The notes: generated from the sequence alone by a model not told the origin. Numbered from the stretch's first letter, positions 25,582 through 34,579 are shown. The stretch: DNA of 64,000 bases from an uncultured Oscillospiraceae bacterium (GCA_944387095.1 CALXDP010000002.1:100927-164926); one strand, 5' to 3'. Made by a program: numbers and translations.

Positions 25582-26172
25582 TCAGCTTTCGCTGAATACG
25601 CCGTAAACTTTGGCCACCTTACGGCGAATACGCTGTACTGCGTTATCCACCGCTTTTGTGGGCCGCTGCACCTGACGACCGATATCCCGATAGGAAAGTC
25701 CCTGGAGATAAAGGGTCAATATACGCTGTTCCAAAGGAGAGAGCCGGCGGTTAATCTGATCCAGCCGCTCCTTCCCCTCTTCCCGCGTGATCACCAGCTC
25801 TTCCGGGCTGTTTTCGCTTTCCGACATGGACAGCTCAAACGGGACGCTGCGGTTCAGCGGGGCGTGCTTACCCCGTGCCGCGGCGGTTACGGCAGAGCGG
25901 ATTCGGTTCCGGATGCAGACCTCCGCGAAGGTCCGGAATGATGCGCTTCGTTTGGGGTCAAATTCACGAATGGCTTTCAAGAGCCCAAACATGGCCTCTT
26001 GAATCAGGTCTTCGCTATCACCGCCCGCCAAAAAGTAAGGTCTGGCACAGGCGCGGGTCAACTGCTGATACCGAAGCACCAAGCGCTCCTCTGAGAGCCG
26101 GTCTCCTACGCAGGCCTTTGCGCAGAGTATCTCATCGCTCAATTCATTTGCTCGTTCTTTTGTAAAATCCAT
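25582..26172 (-). CDS. sigH: RNA polymerase sigma factor, SigH type
   Basis: Sigma-70-family factor of 196 residues that, by similarity to Bacillus SigH, starts early stationary-phase and sporulation transcription. Region 2 is seen as DSEDLIQEAMFGLLKAIREFDP and SFRTFAEVCIRNRI (each shown in part), followed by GKHAPLN; region 4 as LSPLEQRILTLYLQGLSY with a helix-turn-helix ending VDNAVQRIRRK. The order and the ARPYFLAGGDSED segment follow SigH more closely than SigE or SigK, and no pro-sequence is present. ATG 26172 is chosen with AAGG upstream; a longer frame starts inside the promoter. Confidence 0.82.
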   Translation of the reverse strand: MDFTKERANELSDEILCAKACVGDRLSEERLVLRYQQLTRACARPYFLAGGDSEDLIQEAMFGLLKAIREFDPKRSASFRTFAEVCIRNRIRSAVTAAARGKHAPLNRSVPFELSMSESENSPEELVITREEGKERLDQINRRLSPLEQRILTLYLQGLSYRDIGRQVQRPTKAVDNAVQRIRRKVAKVYGVFSES

Positions 26173-26188
26173 ACAACAACCTTGTATA

Positions 26189-26217
26189 TTTTTATCACAG
26201 ATCCAGCTGTTTGTCAA
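26189..26217 (-). promoter_or_regulatory. Sigma-A promoter of sigH
   Basis: On the minus strand a consensus TTGACA (26212-26217), a 17-nt spacer and TAAAAA (26189-26194). Transcription would start just 10 nt before the ATG. Confidence 0.68.
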
Positions 26218-26248
26218 TCATTTTTATGCAATTTTTCAGGAGATGTTC

Positions 26249-27613
26249 TCATTGATTTTCTGATTTTATCAGATTTGCCAGTTCCTGAGCAATCTCCGAT
26301 GCAACCCGGTCTTCCCTGGCTTCCACCATGACTCGGATCAATGCCTCCGTTCCGGATGGACGGACCAAGATGCGGCCATCTCCGTTCAAACGTCCCTCCT
26401 GTTCCTGGATGGCCTGTGTGAGCCAGTCTGCGGACATGATCCGCTGCTTGGCGTCCGCATCGGCCACAGGGACATTCATCAGCACCTGAGGATAGCGTTT
26501 GCAACGGCCAAACAGATCAGAGGCCGGTTTCCCGCTGCGAAACAGCAGGTCCAAAATTTGAAGCGCGGTCAACTCACCGTCTCCAGTGGTGGCGTAATCT
26601 AGAAAGATCATGTGTCCAGACTGCTCCCCTCCGATCACATACCCCTGCTCCAACATACATTCTAGAACGTTGCGGTCTCCCACGTTGGTACATTGCAGAT
26701 TCAGGTGATGCTCCCGCATGAAGGTATGCAGGCCGATATTGCTCATAACTGTTGCAACCACGGTGTTCCCGGAAAGTTTGCCTCGATTGCGCAGATCTAC
26801 TCCGCAGGCAGCCATGATCTGGTCTCCGTCAATCAGATTGCCCAGCTCATCCACGGCGAGACAGCGGTCCGCGTCCCCGTCAAAGGCGATACCGATATCA
26901 TAACCGCCGGCCTTTACCATGGCGGACAGCGCGTCGATATGGGTGGAACCGCACCTGTCGTTGATGTTGACCCCGTTGGGATCGGCATTGATCACATCGG
27001 TACTCAGATCCGCAAATCGGTCAAACAACCGCGCGGCTGTGGCGGAGGCGGCCCCGTTGGCGCAGTCCACCAGAATGCGCATGCCGGCCAGGCTGGAGGA
27101 GATGGTGCCGGCCAAATGGTCAATGTAGTCCTCTGACGCGGACGGAGCCACATAGCTGACCCGTCCGATTTCACCATGGGTTTTGCGGGGAATATTATTA
27201 TAGCTGAACAGGACGATATCCTCGATCTTTTCCTCCAACTCATCAGACAGCTTGAAGCCCTGGCCGTTAAAAATCTTGATGCCGTTGTGTTCAAAGGGGT
27301 TGTGGGACGCGGAAATCACAATGCCGGCGTCCGCCTTCCGGTCCACTGTGACCCAGGCGACACCGGGGGTAGGAATGGTACCCAGGTCCAACACATCGGC
27401 TCCGGCCGTGCAAAGCCCTGAGATCAGCGATCCCTTCAACAGATCGCCGGAGATCCGGGTGTCTTTGCCAATGGTGACCAGAGGCTTCTCCCCCGCCTGT
27501 TTCCCTTTCGCCAATACAACCGCAGTGGCAAGTCCCACCTTATAGGCCAAATCCGCATCCAGACCGGCGTTGACCACGCCGCGGATGCCGTCTGTCCCAA
27601 ACAATTTTCCCAT
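26249..27613 (-). CDS. glmM: Phosphoglucosamine mutase
   Basis: Converts glucosamine-6-phosphate to glucosamine-1-phosphate for UDP-GlcNAc and cell-wall synthesis; 454 residues. The phospho-Ser is in ISASHNPFEHNG, the magnesium site is FDGDADR, and the phosphate-binding loop is RPSGTEALIRVM. N-terminus MGKLFGTDGIRG is canonical, and its ATG has GAGGTG upstream; four earlier codons are rejected. It follows ruvB on the same strand with an 89-nt gap. Confidence 0.96.
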   Translation of the reverse strand: MGKLFGTDGIRGVVNAGLDADLAYKVGLATAVVLAKGKQAGEKPLVTIGKDTRISGDLLKGSLISGLCTAGADVLDLGTIPTPGVAWVTVDRKADAGIVISASHNPFEHNGIKIFNGQGFKLSDELEEKIEDIVLFSYNNIPRKTHGEIGRVSYVAPSASEDYIDHLAGTISSSLAGMRILVDCANGAASATAARLFDRFADLSTDVINADPNGVNINDRCGSTHIDALSAMVKAGGYDIGIAFDGDADRCLAVDELGNLIDGDQIMAACGVDLRNRGKLSGNTVVATVMSNIGLHTFMREHHLNLQCTNVGDRNVLECMLEQGYVIGGEQSGHMIFLDYATTGDGELTALQILDLLFRSGKPASDLFGRCKRYPQVLMNVPVADADAKQRIMSADWLTQAIQEQEGRLNGDGRILVRPSGTEALIRVMVEAREDRVASEIAQELANLIKSENQ

Positions 27614-27702
27614 AGTTATATGCACCTCGCGATCAATTTACCCGTTCCCCTGCCCGGCGGGAAGGATGAACCCCCCATTACTTATGGCTTCCTGACAGCG
27701 TG

Positions 27703-28764
27703 CTAAAACGTGAGCTGTTCCATTCCCTGGCCATCCGGCATCCGGATCCCCAGATGCTGGTAGGCCTTTGGGGTCACGCACCGCCCCCGGGGCGTGCGGG
27801 TCAGAAACCCCAGCTGCATCAAATAGGGCTCGTAGACGTCCTCCAAGGTAACGGCTTCTTCATTGATGGTGGCGGCCAGGGTCTCCAGCCCTACAGGGCC
27901 ACCGCCGTAATTTTCAATGATGCTGACCAGCATGCGCCGGTCAATATTGTCCAGCCCAAGCGGGTCAATTTCCAGGGCCTGCAATGCCCGGTCTGCCACT
28001 TCCCTGGTGATCACACCACCGGCGGTCACCTGAGCAAAATCACGCACCCGCCGCAAAAGCCGGTTGGCGATACGGGGGGTGCCGCGGCTGCGCTGGGCAA
28101 TCTCAAGAGCACCGGCCACCTCAATGGGAACGTCCAGGATGCCAGCGGACCGGGTGACGATCCTAGCCAGCTCCTGAGGGGTGTACAGCTCCAGCCGCAG
28201 GGTCACGCCAAACCGATCCCGCAGAGGGGCAGACAGCTGACCGGCCCGTGTGGTGGCGCCGATCAAGGTAAACTTGGGCAGATCCAGCCGGATCGAGTTG
28301 GCTGATGGACCTTTGCCGATGATAATATCAATGGCATAATCCTCCATAGCAGGATAGAGGATCTCCTCAACAGAGCGGTTGAGGCGGTGAATCTCGTCCA
28401 CAAACAGGATATCATTCTCCTGAAGATTGGTCAGCAGTGCCGCCAGATCCCCGGGTTTTTCAATCGCTGGGCCGGAGGTAATGCGGATATTGACCCCCAT
28501 CTCATTGGCGATGATACCAGACAGGGTGGTCTTGCCTAAACCGGGTGGGCCGTGAAGCAGTACATGGTCCAGCGGTTCCCTGCGCATCTTGGCCGCCTGG
28601 ATGAAGACTTCCAGGTTTCCCTTGGCCTTTTCCTGCCCGATGTATTCAGATAGTGTTTTTGGCCGAAGAGAGTACTCCCCCTCGTCCGCCTGAGTGAGAG
28701 AGGTGGTAATAAGGGGTTCAAACGCCTTGGCTTCAAACTCCTGATTGGAAAAATCAATTGCCAT
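27703..28764 (-). CDS. ruvB: Holliday junction helicase subunit RuvB
   Basis: AAA+ motor of 353 residues that drives branch migration with RuvA. Walker [11 protein letters not shown], Walker B DEIHRLNR, sensor GATTRAG, Arg finger in APLRDRFG, and the C-terminal winged helix with [10 protein letters not shown]. It lies in a ruvC-ruvA-ruvB order, 98 nt after ruvA. AGGATG lies before the ATG. Confidence 0.97.
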   Translation of the reverse strand: MAIDFSNQEFEAKAFEPLITTSLTQADEGEYSLRPKTLSEYIGQEKAKGNLEVFIQAAKMRREPLDHVLLHGPPGLGKTTLSGIIANEMGVNIRITSGPAIEKPGDLAALLTNLQENDILFVDEIHRLNRSVEEILYPAMEDYAIDIIIGKGPSANSIRLDLPKFTLIGATTRAGQLSAPLRDRFGVTLRLELYTPQELARIVTRSAGILDVPIEVAGALEIAQRSRGTPRIANRLLRRVRDFAQVTAGGVITREVADRALQALEIDPLGLDNIDRRMLVSIIENYGGGPVGLETLAATINEEAVTLEDVYEPYLMQLGFLTRTPRGRCVTPKAYQHLGIRMPDGQGMEQLTF

Positions 28765-28862
28765 AGGCCCACATCCTGTCGTGATTGATCATTTGCGATT
28801 ACAAGTGGTCTGATGCATCTCGGCGCGCATATTCAGGGGGAATTCCCCGCTACGGGCCAGTC

Positions 28863-29465
28863 CTATTTCACCATCTTCTTCAGTGCCTGGCGGATGATCT
28901 CCTCCAAGGTCAGGCCGTCCAGGTCAATCCCCTTCATGGCAACAGCGATTTCACTCTGAGAGTAGCCCAGCACAGCTAGAGCTGCCGCCGCCTCGCTGGT
29001 TTTGTCCTCGGGGATGATGGTCACACCGCCAACAAGGGCAGCGCCGCCTGAGGCGGTAAGCTGGCCCTTGGCCAGTTTATCCTTCAGCTCCAAAATGATC
29101 CGCTGGGCGATCTTTTTGCCAATGCCAGGGGCGGAGGTCAATGCCTTTTCGTCTCCGGATACGATGGCCAGAGCCAGTCCCTCCGGCGTGTTGGAGGAAA
29201 GAATGGCCAAGGCAGCCTTGGGCCCAACGCCAGAAACTCCAATCAGCATTTCAAAGCAGTTCAGCTCGTTTTCGGAAATAAAGCCGTAAAGTTCAAATAC
29301 TTCCTCCCTGACATGGAGGTGTGTATACAGTCTAGCCGTCTTCCCGCGGGTCAGAGCGGCAATGGTGTGGCTGGTGGTGCGGCAGGCATAGCCCACCCCG
29401 CTACAGTCAATCACAGCCAGATAGGGCCCAATGTGGGCCACGGTGCCTTGGACATAGTAAAACAT
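28863..29465 (-). CDS. ruvA: Holliday junction helicase subunit RuvA
   Basis: Holliday-junction-binding protein of 200 residues. OB fold with MFYYVQGTVAHIGP, helix-hairpin-helix motifs (GVSGVGPKAALAIL and SAPGIGKKIAQRI), and a C-terminal RuvB-binding domain after a flexible linker (ALAVLGYSQSEIAVAM). It starts 31 nt after the ruvC stop. Confidence 0.96.
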   Translation of the reverse strand: MFYYVQGTVAHIGPYLAVIDCSGVGYACRTTSHTIAALTRGKTARLYTHLHVREEVFELYGFISENELNCFEMLIGVSGVGPKAALAILSSNTPEGLALAIVSGDEKALTSAPGIGKKIAQRIILELKDKLAKGQLTASGGAALVGGVTIIPEDKTSEAAAALAVLGYSQSEIAVAMKGIDLDGLTLEEIIRQALKKMVK

Positions 29466-29496
29466 GGATCAGCTTCCTTTGGTGTGGATGTTCGGA

Positions 29497-29991
29497 TTAC
29501 GGGTGATGCGCCTTTAATAAAGAGGTAGCGGAACGGGCGTGGCATAAGGCGACGGCCACCGCATCGGCAGCGTCATCCGGTTTTGGCACGGAAGATAGGC
29601 CTAACAGCCGTTTGGTCATTTCCATCACCTGCCGCTTCTCCGACTTCCCATAGCCCACCACAGCCTGCTTGACCTGAGACGGGTTGTACTCATAGATCGG
29701 AACAGCCAGTTTCTCAGCTGTCATGAGGATGACTCCCCTGGCCTGGGCAACGCCAATTCCAGTTGTGACATTGTGATTGAAAAACAACTCCTCAATCGCC
29801 ATAGCCTGAGGATGAAACTGTCCGATCAGCGCTTCCAGATCCCACGCAATCTGGAGCAGACGGGCAGGAAGCGCCATGCCGGCAGGCGTATGGATCGCGC
29901 CGCAGCTGACCAGACGCTGCTTTGCCCCGGAACTTTCCACTACGCCGAAACCGACGATGGCGTAGCCCGGATCGATTCCCAAAATCAGCAT
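29497..29991 (-). CDS. ruvC: Crossover junction endonuclease RuvC
   Basis: Holliday-junction resolvase of 164 residues with an RNase H fold. Catalytic acids are visible: Asp in LGIDPGYAIVGFGV, Glu in AIEELFFNHN and the Asp pair in PDDAADAVAVALCH. The basic DNA-binding segment YGKSEKRQVM is present. ATG 29991 is preceded by GGAGGG. It is the first ruv gene in a minus-strand run that continues with ruvA and ruvB. Confidence 0.96.
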   Translation of the reverse strand: MLILGIDPGYAIVGFGVVESSGAKQRLVSCGAIHTPAGMALPARLLQIAWDLEALIGQFHPQAMAIEELFFNHNVTTGIGVAQARGVILMTAEKLAVPIYEYNPSQVKQAVVGYGKSEKRQVMEMTKRLLGLSSVPKPDDAADAVAVALCHARSATSLLKAHHP

Positions 29992-30096
29992 GCTATTCCC
30001 TCCTGCTCGTTTTAATATTTTACCATACCGCCCTGGCCATGGCAAGGAAAAACGGCAAGCCTGACCATGGAAGGCAGACTTGCCGTGGCTTCCCGC

Positions 30097-30975
30097 TCAG
30101 GCCCTGGGGTGGGCCTTGATGTACACATCCTTCAGCTTTTGACTGACAATTTGGGTATAGATCTGCGTGGAAGAGATATCCGCATGGCCCAGCATTTCCT
30201 GAATGGACTTCAGATCCGCGCCGTTTTCCAGCAGATGCGCGGCGAAGGAGTGCCGGAGGGTATGGGGTGTGATATCTTTGCTGATCCCAGCCTTCTCCTG
30301 ATAATGCTTGACGATTTTCCAGAACCCTTGGCGGCTCATCCGTTCACCGTTCATATTGACGAACAGAGCGGTCTCCTGAGGGTCCTCCAGAAGTTGCGGC
30401 CTCACTTCCTTGATATAGGCCTCCAGTGCTTTGACGGCGCCCCGGTAAAGGGGGACGATGCGCTCCTTGCGTTTGCCCACGCAGCGAAGAAAGCTTACCG
30501 GCAGATTGACGTCCTGGATGTTGAGCGCAATCAGTTCGGACACGCGGATCCCGGTGGCGTAGAGTACCTCTAGCATCGCCTTGTCCCGGCAGCCTTTCGT
30601 GTCAGAGGGGTCTGGCTGATCCAGAAACAGGTCCACCTCTTTGCTGGTCAGAATCGCAGGCAGTTTCCGCTCAATTTTGGTCGGGGTAAAACCTTTGGCG
30701 GGATTAATAGGAACGACATGGATGCTTTGCAGGTATCCATAGAAGGATTTCAGCGCCGCGACAGACCGGACAATGGTAGCGTCAGACTTGCCATGTTTTC
30801 CAAGATACAGCGCATAGCGCTTGATATCCGCTTGGGTCGCCTGGGGAAGCGCCAGCCGTTCACTCTCCATCCACTGGGAAAACTGGCGGACATCTCTCGT
30901 GTATGAACACAACGTGTTTGCCGCGGCCTTTTTTTCGTGACTCAACCAGGCTTCATAGCCAGCCAGATAATCCAT
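30097..30975 (-). CDS. xerD: Tyrosine recombinase XerD
   Basis: Chromosome-dimer-resolving recombinase of 292 residues. Catalytic residues: Arg in ATGIRVSELIAL, Lys in VGKRKER, HTLRH, His in LGHADISSTQ and nucleophile Tyr in TQIYTQI. The SAM-like N-terminal domain spans about 1-90. It is downstream of spoIIM, as ripX is in Bacillus. ATG 30975 has AGAGG upstream. With the recombinase at 17.3 kb it could form the XerC/XerD pair; this is inference. Confidence 0.94.
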   Translation of the reverse strand: MDYLAGYEAWLSHEKKAAANTLCSYTRDVRQFSQWMESERLALPQATQADIKRYALYLGKHGKSDATIVRSVAALKSFYGYLQSIHVVPINPAKGFTPTKIERKLPAILTSKEVDLFLDQPDPSDTKGCRDKAMLEVLYATGIRVSELIALNIQDVNLPVSFLRCVGKRKERIVPLYRGAVKALEAYIKEVRPQLLEDPQETALFVNMNGERMSRQGFWKIVKHYQEKAGISKDITPHTLRHSFAAHLLENGADLKSIQEMLGHADISSTQIYTQIVSQKLKDVYIKAHPRA

Positions 30976-30998
30976 AAGTTCACTACCTCTCTCTTCTC

Positions 30999-31625
30999 TC
31001 ACGAAACAAAAAAACGGGCGCAGACCGCATCCAACAGCGCCGGCATGATCATCCACTGCAATGCCGTCGCGGCAACAATCAGCCCGGCGGACGGAATCAG
31101 CATGGCCAGTTTCTGATGCAAGGGAAAAATCACAATATCGCCATGGTTCCCCAGCTTACCCAGCGAGGATCGAAATGCGTCGCAGCTTACCGAAAATAAC
31201 ACGGGCAAAACAAACAAGGCTGTCACCCCGAACACAGCCAACGCTGCCAACAGCCCTCCCCCGCCAAACAGGCGCAAAAATAGGGAAACGGAATAGGAGA
31301 GCAAAAACCCCCGGGCCAGCAGCAGCGCGGGGACACAAAAAACGCCCAAAGCGGTAAACCCAAACACCAGTGCGGCCAGAGGCCATCGGACCAAATCCCA
31401 AATTACGGTCCAAATGGCCGGTCTCCAGCCGCCGTTTGCCCCCATGGCCCGAAAGTAATCCTGCAGATAAGCGGATAACTCCGGACTGGCTTGACCCAGC
31501 GAGGCGAAAAGTAAACCAGACAACAAGCCCAGAAAGAAGCAGACTCCCAAAATCAAAAGAGAAAACAGTTCGCCGTCTCCCTCAGTACGACGCACCATTG
31601 ATCTTTTCGCCAAACGCCCCACCAT
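30999..31625 (-). CDS. spoIIM: Stage II sporulation protein M
   Basis: Integral membrane protein of 208 residues. Hydrophobic segments lie at about 20-43, 75-105, 108-150 and 180-200 with a Gly-rich LFLRLFGGGGLLAAL in the centre. SpoIIM joins SpoIID and SpoIIP in the peptidoglycan-remodelling complex that drives engulfment. Its position directly upstream of xerD matches the Bacillus spoIIM-ripX neighbourhood. Start ATG 31625 uses GGGGTG 6 nt upstream; the frame stays open to a TTG 30 nt earlier, which lies on the candidate sigma-E promoter. The family match is by hydrophobic pattern and synteny more than by individual residues. Confidence 0.82.
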   Translation of the reverse strand: MVGRLAKRSMVRRTEGDGELFSLLILGVCFFLGLLSGLLFASLGQASPELSAYLQDYFRAMGANGGWRPAIWTVIWDLVRWPLAALVFGFTALGVFCVPALLLARGFLLSYSVSLFLRLFGGGGLLAALAVFGVTALFVLPVLFSVSCDAFRSSLGKLGNHGDIVIFPLHQKLAMLIPSAGLIVAATALQWMIMPALLDAVCARFFVS

Positions 31626-31643
31626 TGCGATCACCCCACGAAT

Positions 31644-31670
31644 AAGGTATGCCAACTATGGAGCATCTAT
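31644..31670 (-). promoter_or_regulatory. Candidate sigma-E promoter of spoIIM
   Basis: On the minus strand ATA within GGAATAGA (31668-31670) lies exactly 16 nt from CATACCTT (31644-31651), which fits CATANNNT. Transcription would start about 12 nt before the ATG at 31625. Confidence 0.5.
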
Positions 31671-31698
31671 TCCTTTTTCAAGGTTAACGGTAACAACT

Positions 31699-31727
31699 AA
31701 TATAGCCCACTTTTTCGGGAAACGCAA
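31699..31727 (-). promoter_or_regulatory. Sigma-A-like promoter upstream of spoIIM and xerD
   Basis: On the minus strand TTGCGT (31722-31727), a 17-nt spacer and TATATT (31699-31704). It may provide vegetative expression of the xerD-ruv run, while the nearer sigma-E site serves sporulation. Further upstream, ATTATGTAAA is repeated at 31772 and 31786 without an evident role. Confidence 0.5.
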
Positions 31728-31842
31728 GTGTTTTCGCGGAATTTTATCCTCGAAATTTTTTATGGAAGTATATTATGTAAAATGCATTATGTAAATCTAG
31801 GAACAAATTCGCCGCGAGACACTTGATGTTGAGAAATTATGA

Positions 31843-31874
31843 GAGACACCCCACTAAATCTTGTGAGGTGCCTC
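31843..31874 (-). terminator. Terminator of the SCIFF unit
   Basis: Read as minus-strand RNA, 31863-31874 and 31843-31854 form 12 pairs (two G-U) around an 8-nt loop. The same positions give A-C mismatches on the plus strand, so the element is directional and belongs to the maturase gene. Confidence 0.75.
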
Positions 31875-31905
31875 TTGTTTCCATAAAAATAGATAAATTT
31901 GGATT

Positions 31906-33279
31906 TTACCCTTCTTTTTTACTGATTTCCTGCCGCGCTTTCATGGCGATGGCACATTCCAGCCGTTTGCGTTGCAACTGACAACCGAATTCATTCGGCT
32001 CTTTGATATCACCGTTGACCAGCAGGTTGGAGGCGGAGCAGCCTCCGCTACAATAGAATTTGGCCCAGCAATCCTGGCAAGCCGGTCTGCTGTATATATT
32101 CAGCCCGGCAAATTCACGGGACAGCTCCATGTCGAAGGTGCCGTCCCAGACGTTTCCCATCCGGTAATCTTCATTTCCAACAAATTGATGGCAGGGATAG
32201 ATATCGCCGTCAGGGGTGATGGCCACATATTCGCACCCAGCGCCGCAACCTCGCAGCCGTTTGATGACACATGGACCCTGAGACAGATCCACATTAAAAT
32301 GGAAAAAATTCACGTCGTCCCGCTTCAAAAGCTCTTCTGCCAGTGTCTCATACTCTTTCAAAATCACCGGAAGGTCTTCCTCCCGGAGGGTGTAATCACA
32401 GTCAGGGCTGCCAACTACAGGCTCTACAGAGACATGGCGAAAGCCCTGATCTGCGATATGGATGACATCAGCGGCAAAGTCCTGGTTGCGGCGGGTAAAG
32501 GTGCCCCGCAGGTAATAGTCCTTATCTCCCCTGCCAGCCACCAGCTTTTGAAATTTGGGCAGGATCACATCGTAACTTCCAGTGCCGGCAACCGTCTCTC
32601 TCATGGCGTCGTTGACTTCCGGCCTTCCGTCAAGGGACAGTACGGCGTTGGACATTTCCCGATTGATGTATGCAATGTTTTCGTCATCGAGCAGCACGCC
32701 GTTGGTGGTAATGGTAAAACGAAAACTTTTATCATGGGATTTCTCCAAGGAGCGGGCATAGTCCACAGCAGCCTTGACAGTGTCCATGGCCATCAGCGGC
32801 TCTCCGCCGAAAAAGTCGATCTCTATATTTCTACGGCTCCCAGAGCGCTGGACGACGAAATCAATGGCCTTTTTCGCGGTGTCAATCTCCATCGTCATGC
32901 GCTTCCCAGTGCCGAAATCGCCGGTGGAGGCAAAGCAGTACTGGCACCTCAGGTTGCAGTCATGAGAGACGTGAAGGCACAGGGCCTTGACCGGGGCGTC
33001 CTGCTGCATGAGCACTGCGGTATCGGGGTCAAGATAGCTGTCATCAGTAAACAGCAGACCACCGCGCTGCAGCTCCTGCAGGTCCGCCCAGGCTGCGCCG
33101 ACCGCTTCCCTGCTGTGGCCACTCAGCTTTTCGAATACCCAATCAGGGCATTCTCCGTCCAGAGCCGTCTCGTCCAGCAAATTCAGCACATCGTAGGCGG
33201 TCTTATCCAGAATGTGTACAGCTCCGCTGTACACATCTACAGCGATGTAAACACCAAGACAGTGAAATGTATGAACCAT
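31906..33279 (-). CDS. scfB: SCIFF peptide maturase, radical SAM/SPASM enzyme
   Basis: Radical SAM enzyme of 457 residues that forms sulfur-to-carbon thioether links in the SCIFF ranthipeptide (CteB-type, established in Clostridium thermocellum). An N-terminal precursor-recognition (RRE-like) domain spans about 1-80. The SAM-binding [4Fe-4S] motif is CNLRCQYC, Cys108, 112 and 115. Then come FFGGEPL, SLDG and VVGSPDCDY, and the SPASM domain with CGAGCEYVAITPDGDIYPC and CQDCWAKFYCSGGC supplies ligands for two auxiliary clusters. The precursor gene lies 80 nt upstream on the same strand, with an attenuator-like hairpin between. Identity is firm; the biological role of mature SCIFF is unknown. 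Confidence 0.95.
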   Translation of the reverse strand: MVHTFHCLGVYIAVDVYSGAVHILDKTAYDVLNLLDETALDGECPDWVFEKLSGHSREAVGAAWADLQELQRGGLLFTDDSYLDPDTAVLMQQDAPVKALCLHVSHDCNLRCQYCFASTGDFGTGKRMTMEIDTAKKAIDFVVQRSGSRRNIEIDFFGGEPLMAMDTVKAAVDYARSLEKSHDKSFRFTITTNGVLLDDENIAYINREMSNAVLSLDGRPEVNDAMRETVAGTGSYDVILPKFQKLVAGRGDKDYYLRGTFTRRNQDFAADVIHIADQGFRHVSVEPVVGSPDCDYTLREEDLPVILKEYETLAEELLKRDDVNFFHFNVDLSQGPCVIKRLRGCGAGCEYVAITPDGDIYPCHQFVGNEDYRMGNVWDGTFDMELSREFAGLNIYSRPACQDCWAKFYCSGGCSASNLLVNGDIKEPNEFGCQLQRKRLECAIAMKARQEISKKEG

Positions 33280-33315
33280 AGGGTCAATTCTCCTTCTATC
33301 GCTTTTTACACAGAA

Positions 33316-33342
33316 AAAGGGTGGGACCTGTGCCCACCCTTT
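33316..33342 (-). terminator. Attenuator-like hairpin between SCIFF precursor and maturase
   Basis: A 10-bp stem AAAGGGTGGG (33316-33325 with 33333-33342), 7-nt loop, followed on the minus strand by TTTC. It would let most transcripts stop after the peptide gene, giving more precursor than enzyme. Confidence 0.75.
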
Positions 33343-33359
33343 CCGGAGCTCTCTTACTG

Positions 33360-33503
33360 TTATTTCTGATTCTCACACTTCTGGTTGGCGACCGTGCAGG
33401 AGGTTTTGCAGGCGGACTGGCAAGAAGTCTGACACTCGCCACAGCCGCCGTGGGCCGCGCTGTTTTTCAAAGTGGCGCCGTTCAACGTCTTAACGTGGGT
33501 CAT
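33360..33503 (-). CDS. scfA: SCIFF ranthipeptide precursor
   Basis: Precursor peptide of 47 residues. Leader MTHVKTLNGATLKNSAAHGG is followed by a core with six cysteines at 21, 24, 28, 32, 36 and 43. The near-invariant SCIFF core SCQSACKTSCTVANQ is intact. The name stands for six cysteines in forty-five residues. The ATG has GGGGGGAG 6 nt upstream. It has its own promoter and lies just before its maturase. The core is expected to receive thioether bridges from Cys to nearby residues. No dedicated exporter or protease is adjacent. Confidence 0.95.
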   Translation of the reverse strand: MTHVKTLNGATLKNSAAHGGCGECQTSCQSACKTSCTVANQKCENQK

Positions 33504-33536
33504 GGGCTCTCCCCCCATTCTTTATTGGTTTATCAT

Positions 33537-33565
33537 ATGATAGCATATTTTGGGCGATATTTCAA
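33537..33565 (-). promoter_or_regulatory. Sigma-A promoter of the SCIFF genes
   Basis: On the minus strand TTGAAA (33560-33565), a 17-nt spacer and TATCAT (33537-33542) with an extended -10 TGC before it. Confidence 0.78.
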
Positions 33566-33626
33566 GTTTTACTTTATGACGGCGGTTCTCCCGTTTGCGA
33601 GGGCACCTTTTAAAACCATGTGAGGA

Positions 33627-34385
33627 TTAAAGTTGATTTGCGCGCTTTTTGATAAACGTATATGTTGCCGCGTCGGAATATTTGCAGGAAAACGTATGGT
33701 TCAGGCCGGAAAATTCTTTCAGCTCTTCCGGCCTTTCAATGCGGCGTTCCGCCATAAATCGCACCATTTCGCCGCGTGCCATCTTACACAAAGTGCCTTT
33801 TTCCACAACCCGTCCATTCTCTTCCTCCCCAAAGACGCAGGTGATCAGGCGCACTCCAGGTTTTTGGTGATGGGAAATGCAGACGCTGTACTCCTTGGAC
33901 GCCAGGTTGACCACACAATCCGTATTGCGGCAGATCTCCTCCGCAAGTGCCCCGCCCCAATATTCGTAAAGGTCTTTGCAGCTTGAGACCTTCAACTTGG
34001 CCTGCATCTCCAAGCGATAGGGAATCACGCCGTCAAAGGGCCGAAGCACCCCATAAAGCCCAGATAGGATGTACAAATGCTCTTGCACATAATCAAACTG
34101 CTCCTGGGTAAACACATTGGGCGCCATGTATTGGTATTGGATGCCCTCATAGGCCAGAATGGCAGGAACTACGGGACGCTGAAGATCGCTCGTTTTCAAC
34201 CGTTCCACATTCAGCGCGGCAATCCGGTCATTGCACCTCCAGAGTGTTTTCAACTCATCCAAGTGCATGGACCGCAGCCTGTCGTAAAGAACTTCAGCCT
34301 GAGGGAGAAATTTGGGCAGATCCCACCAGGGAAGGGTGTCCCCGTCTGCCTTCATCCTCTTTGCTGGAGAAATGATAATCTTCAT
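33627..34385 (-). CDS. yaaA: Peroxide stress protein YaaA (DUF328)
   Basis: Protein of 252 residues of the YaaA/DUF328 family, which lowers intracellular free iron and DNA damage under peroxide stress in E. coli. The N-terminal MKIIISPAKRM, the GLYGVLRPFD block, ASKEYS and the late FMAERRI segment are diagnostic. The ATG at 34385 has GAGGGGG upstream (a longer frame exists without a site). It has its own sigma-A promoter. Confidence 0.9.
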   Translation of the reverse strand: MKIIISPAKRMKADGDTLPWWDLPKFLPQAEVLYDRLRSMHLDELKTLWRCNDRIAALNVERLKTSDLQRPVVPAILAYEGIQYQYMAPNVFTQEQFDYVQEHLYILSGLYGVLRPFDGVIPYRLEMQAKLKVSSCKDLYEYWGGALAEEICRNTDCVVNLASKEYSVCISHHQKPGVRLITCVFGEEENGRVVEKGTLCKMARGEMVRFMAERRIERPEELKEFSGLNHTFSCKYSDAATYTFIKKRANQL

Positions 34386-34484
34386 GGAAATACAGCGACC
34401 CCCTCTCGCTCCAGAATCAGGACGCCGCATAACCCTTGCCGTTCACATCGGGAAAATGACCGGGCAGCCCACTTGAGCAGGGCT

Positions 34485-34513
34485 ATTATACTATAAAAGC
34501 CGAGCTTTATAAA
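34485..34513 (-). promoter_or_regulatory. Sigma-A promoter of yaaA
   Basis: On the minus strand TTTATA (34508-34513), a 17-nt spacer and consensus TATAAT (34485-34490). A leader of about 90 nt follows. Confidence 0.65.
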
Positions 34514-34579
34514 GTGGCAGATTTTCCGAATCATCCCGCTTACCTTCTCACGCCTGTGGTACGCCTATGCAAAGATAGC

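Noticed and set aside
31772-31795. Direct repeat ATTATGTAAA twice with 14-nt period as a start of a CRISPR-like or iteron array
   Set aside because: Only two short copies in an A+T-rich spacer, without further repeats or cas or rep genes.
31972-33369. Long open frame of 465 codons on the plus strand
   Set aside because: It lies entirely opposite the SCIFF maturase and precursor, has no ribosome site and no motif; it is a GC-driven antisense shadow.
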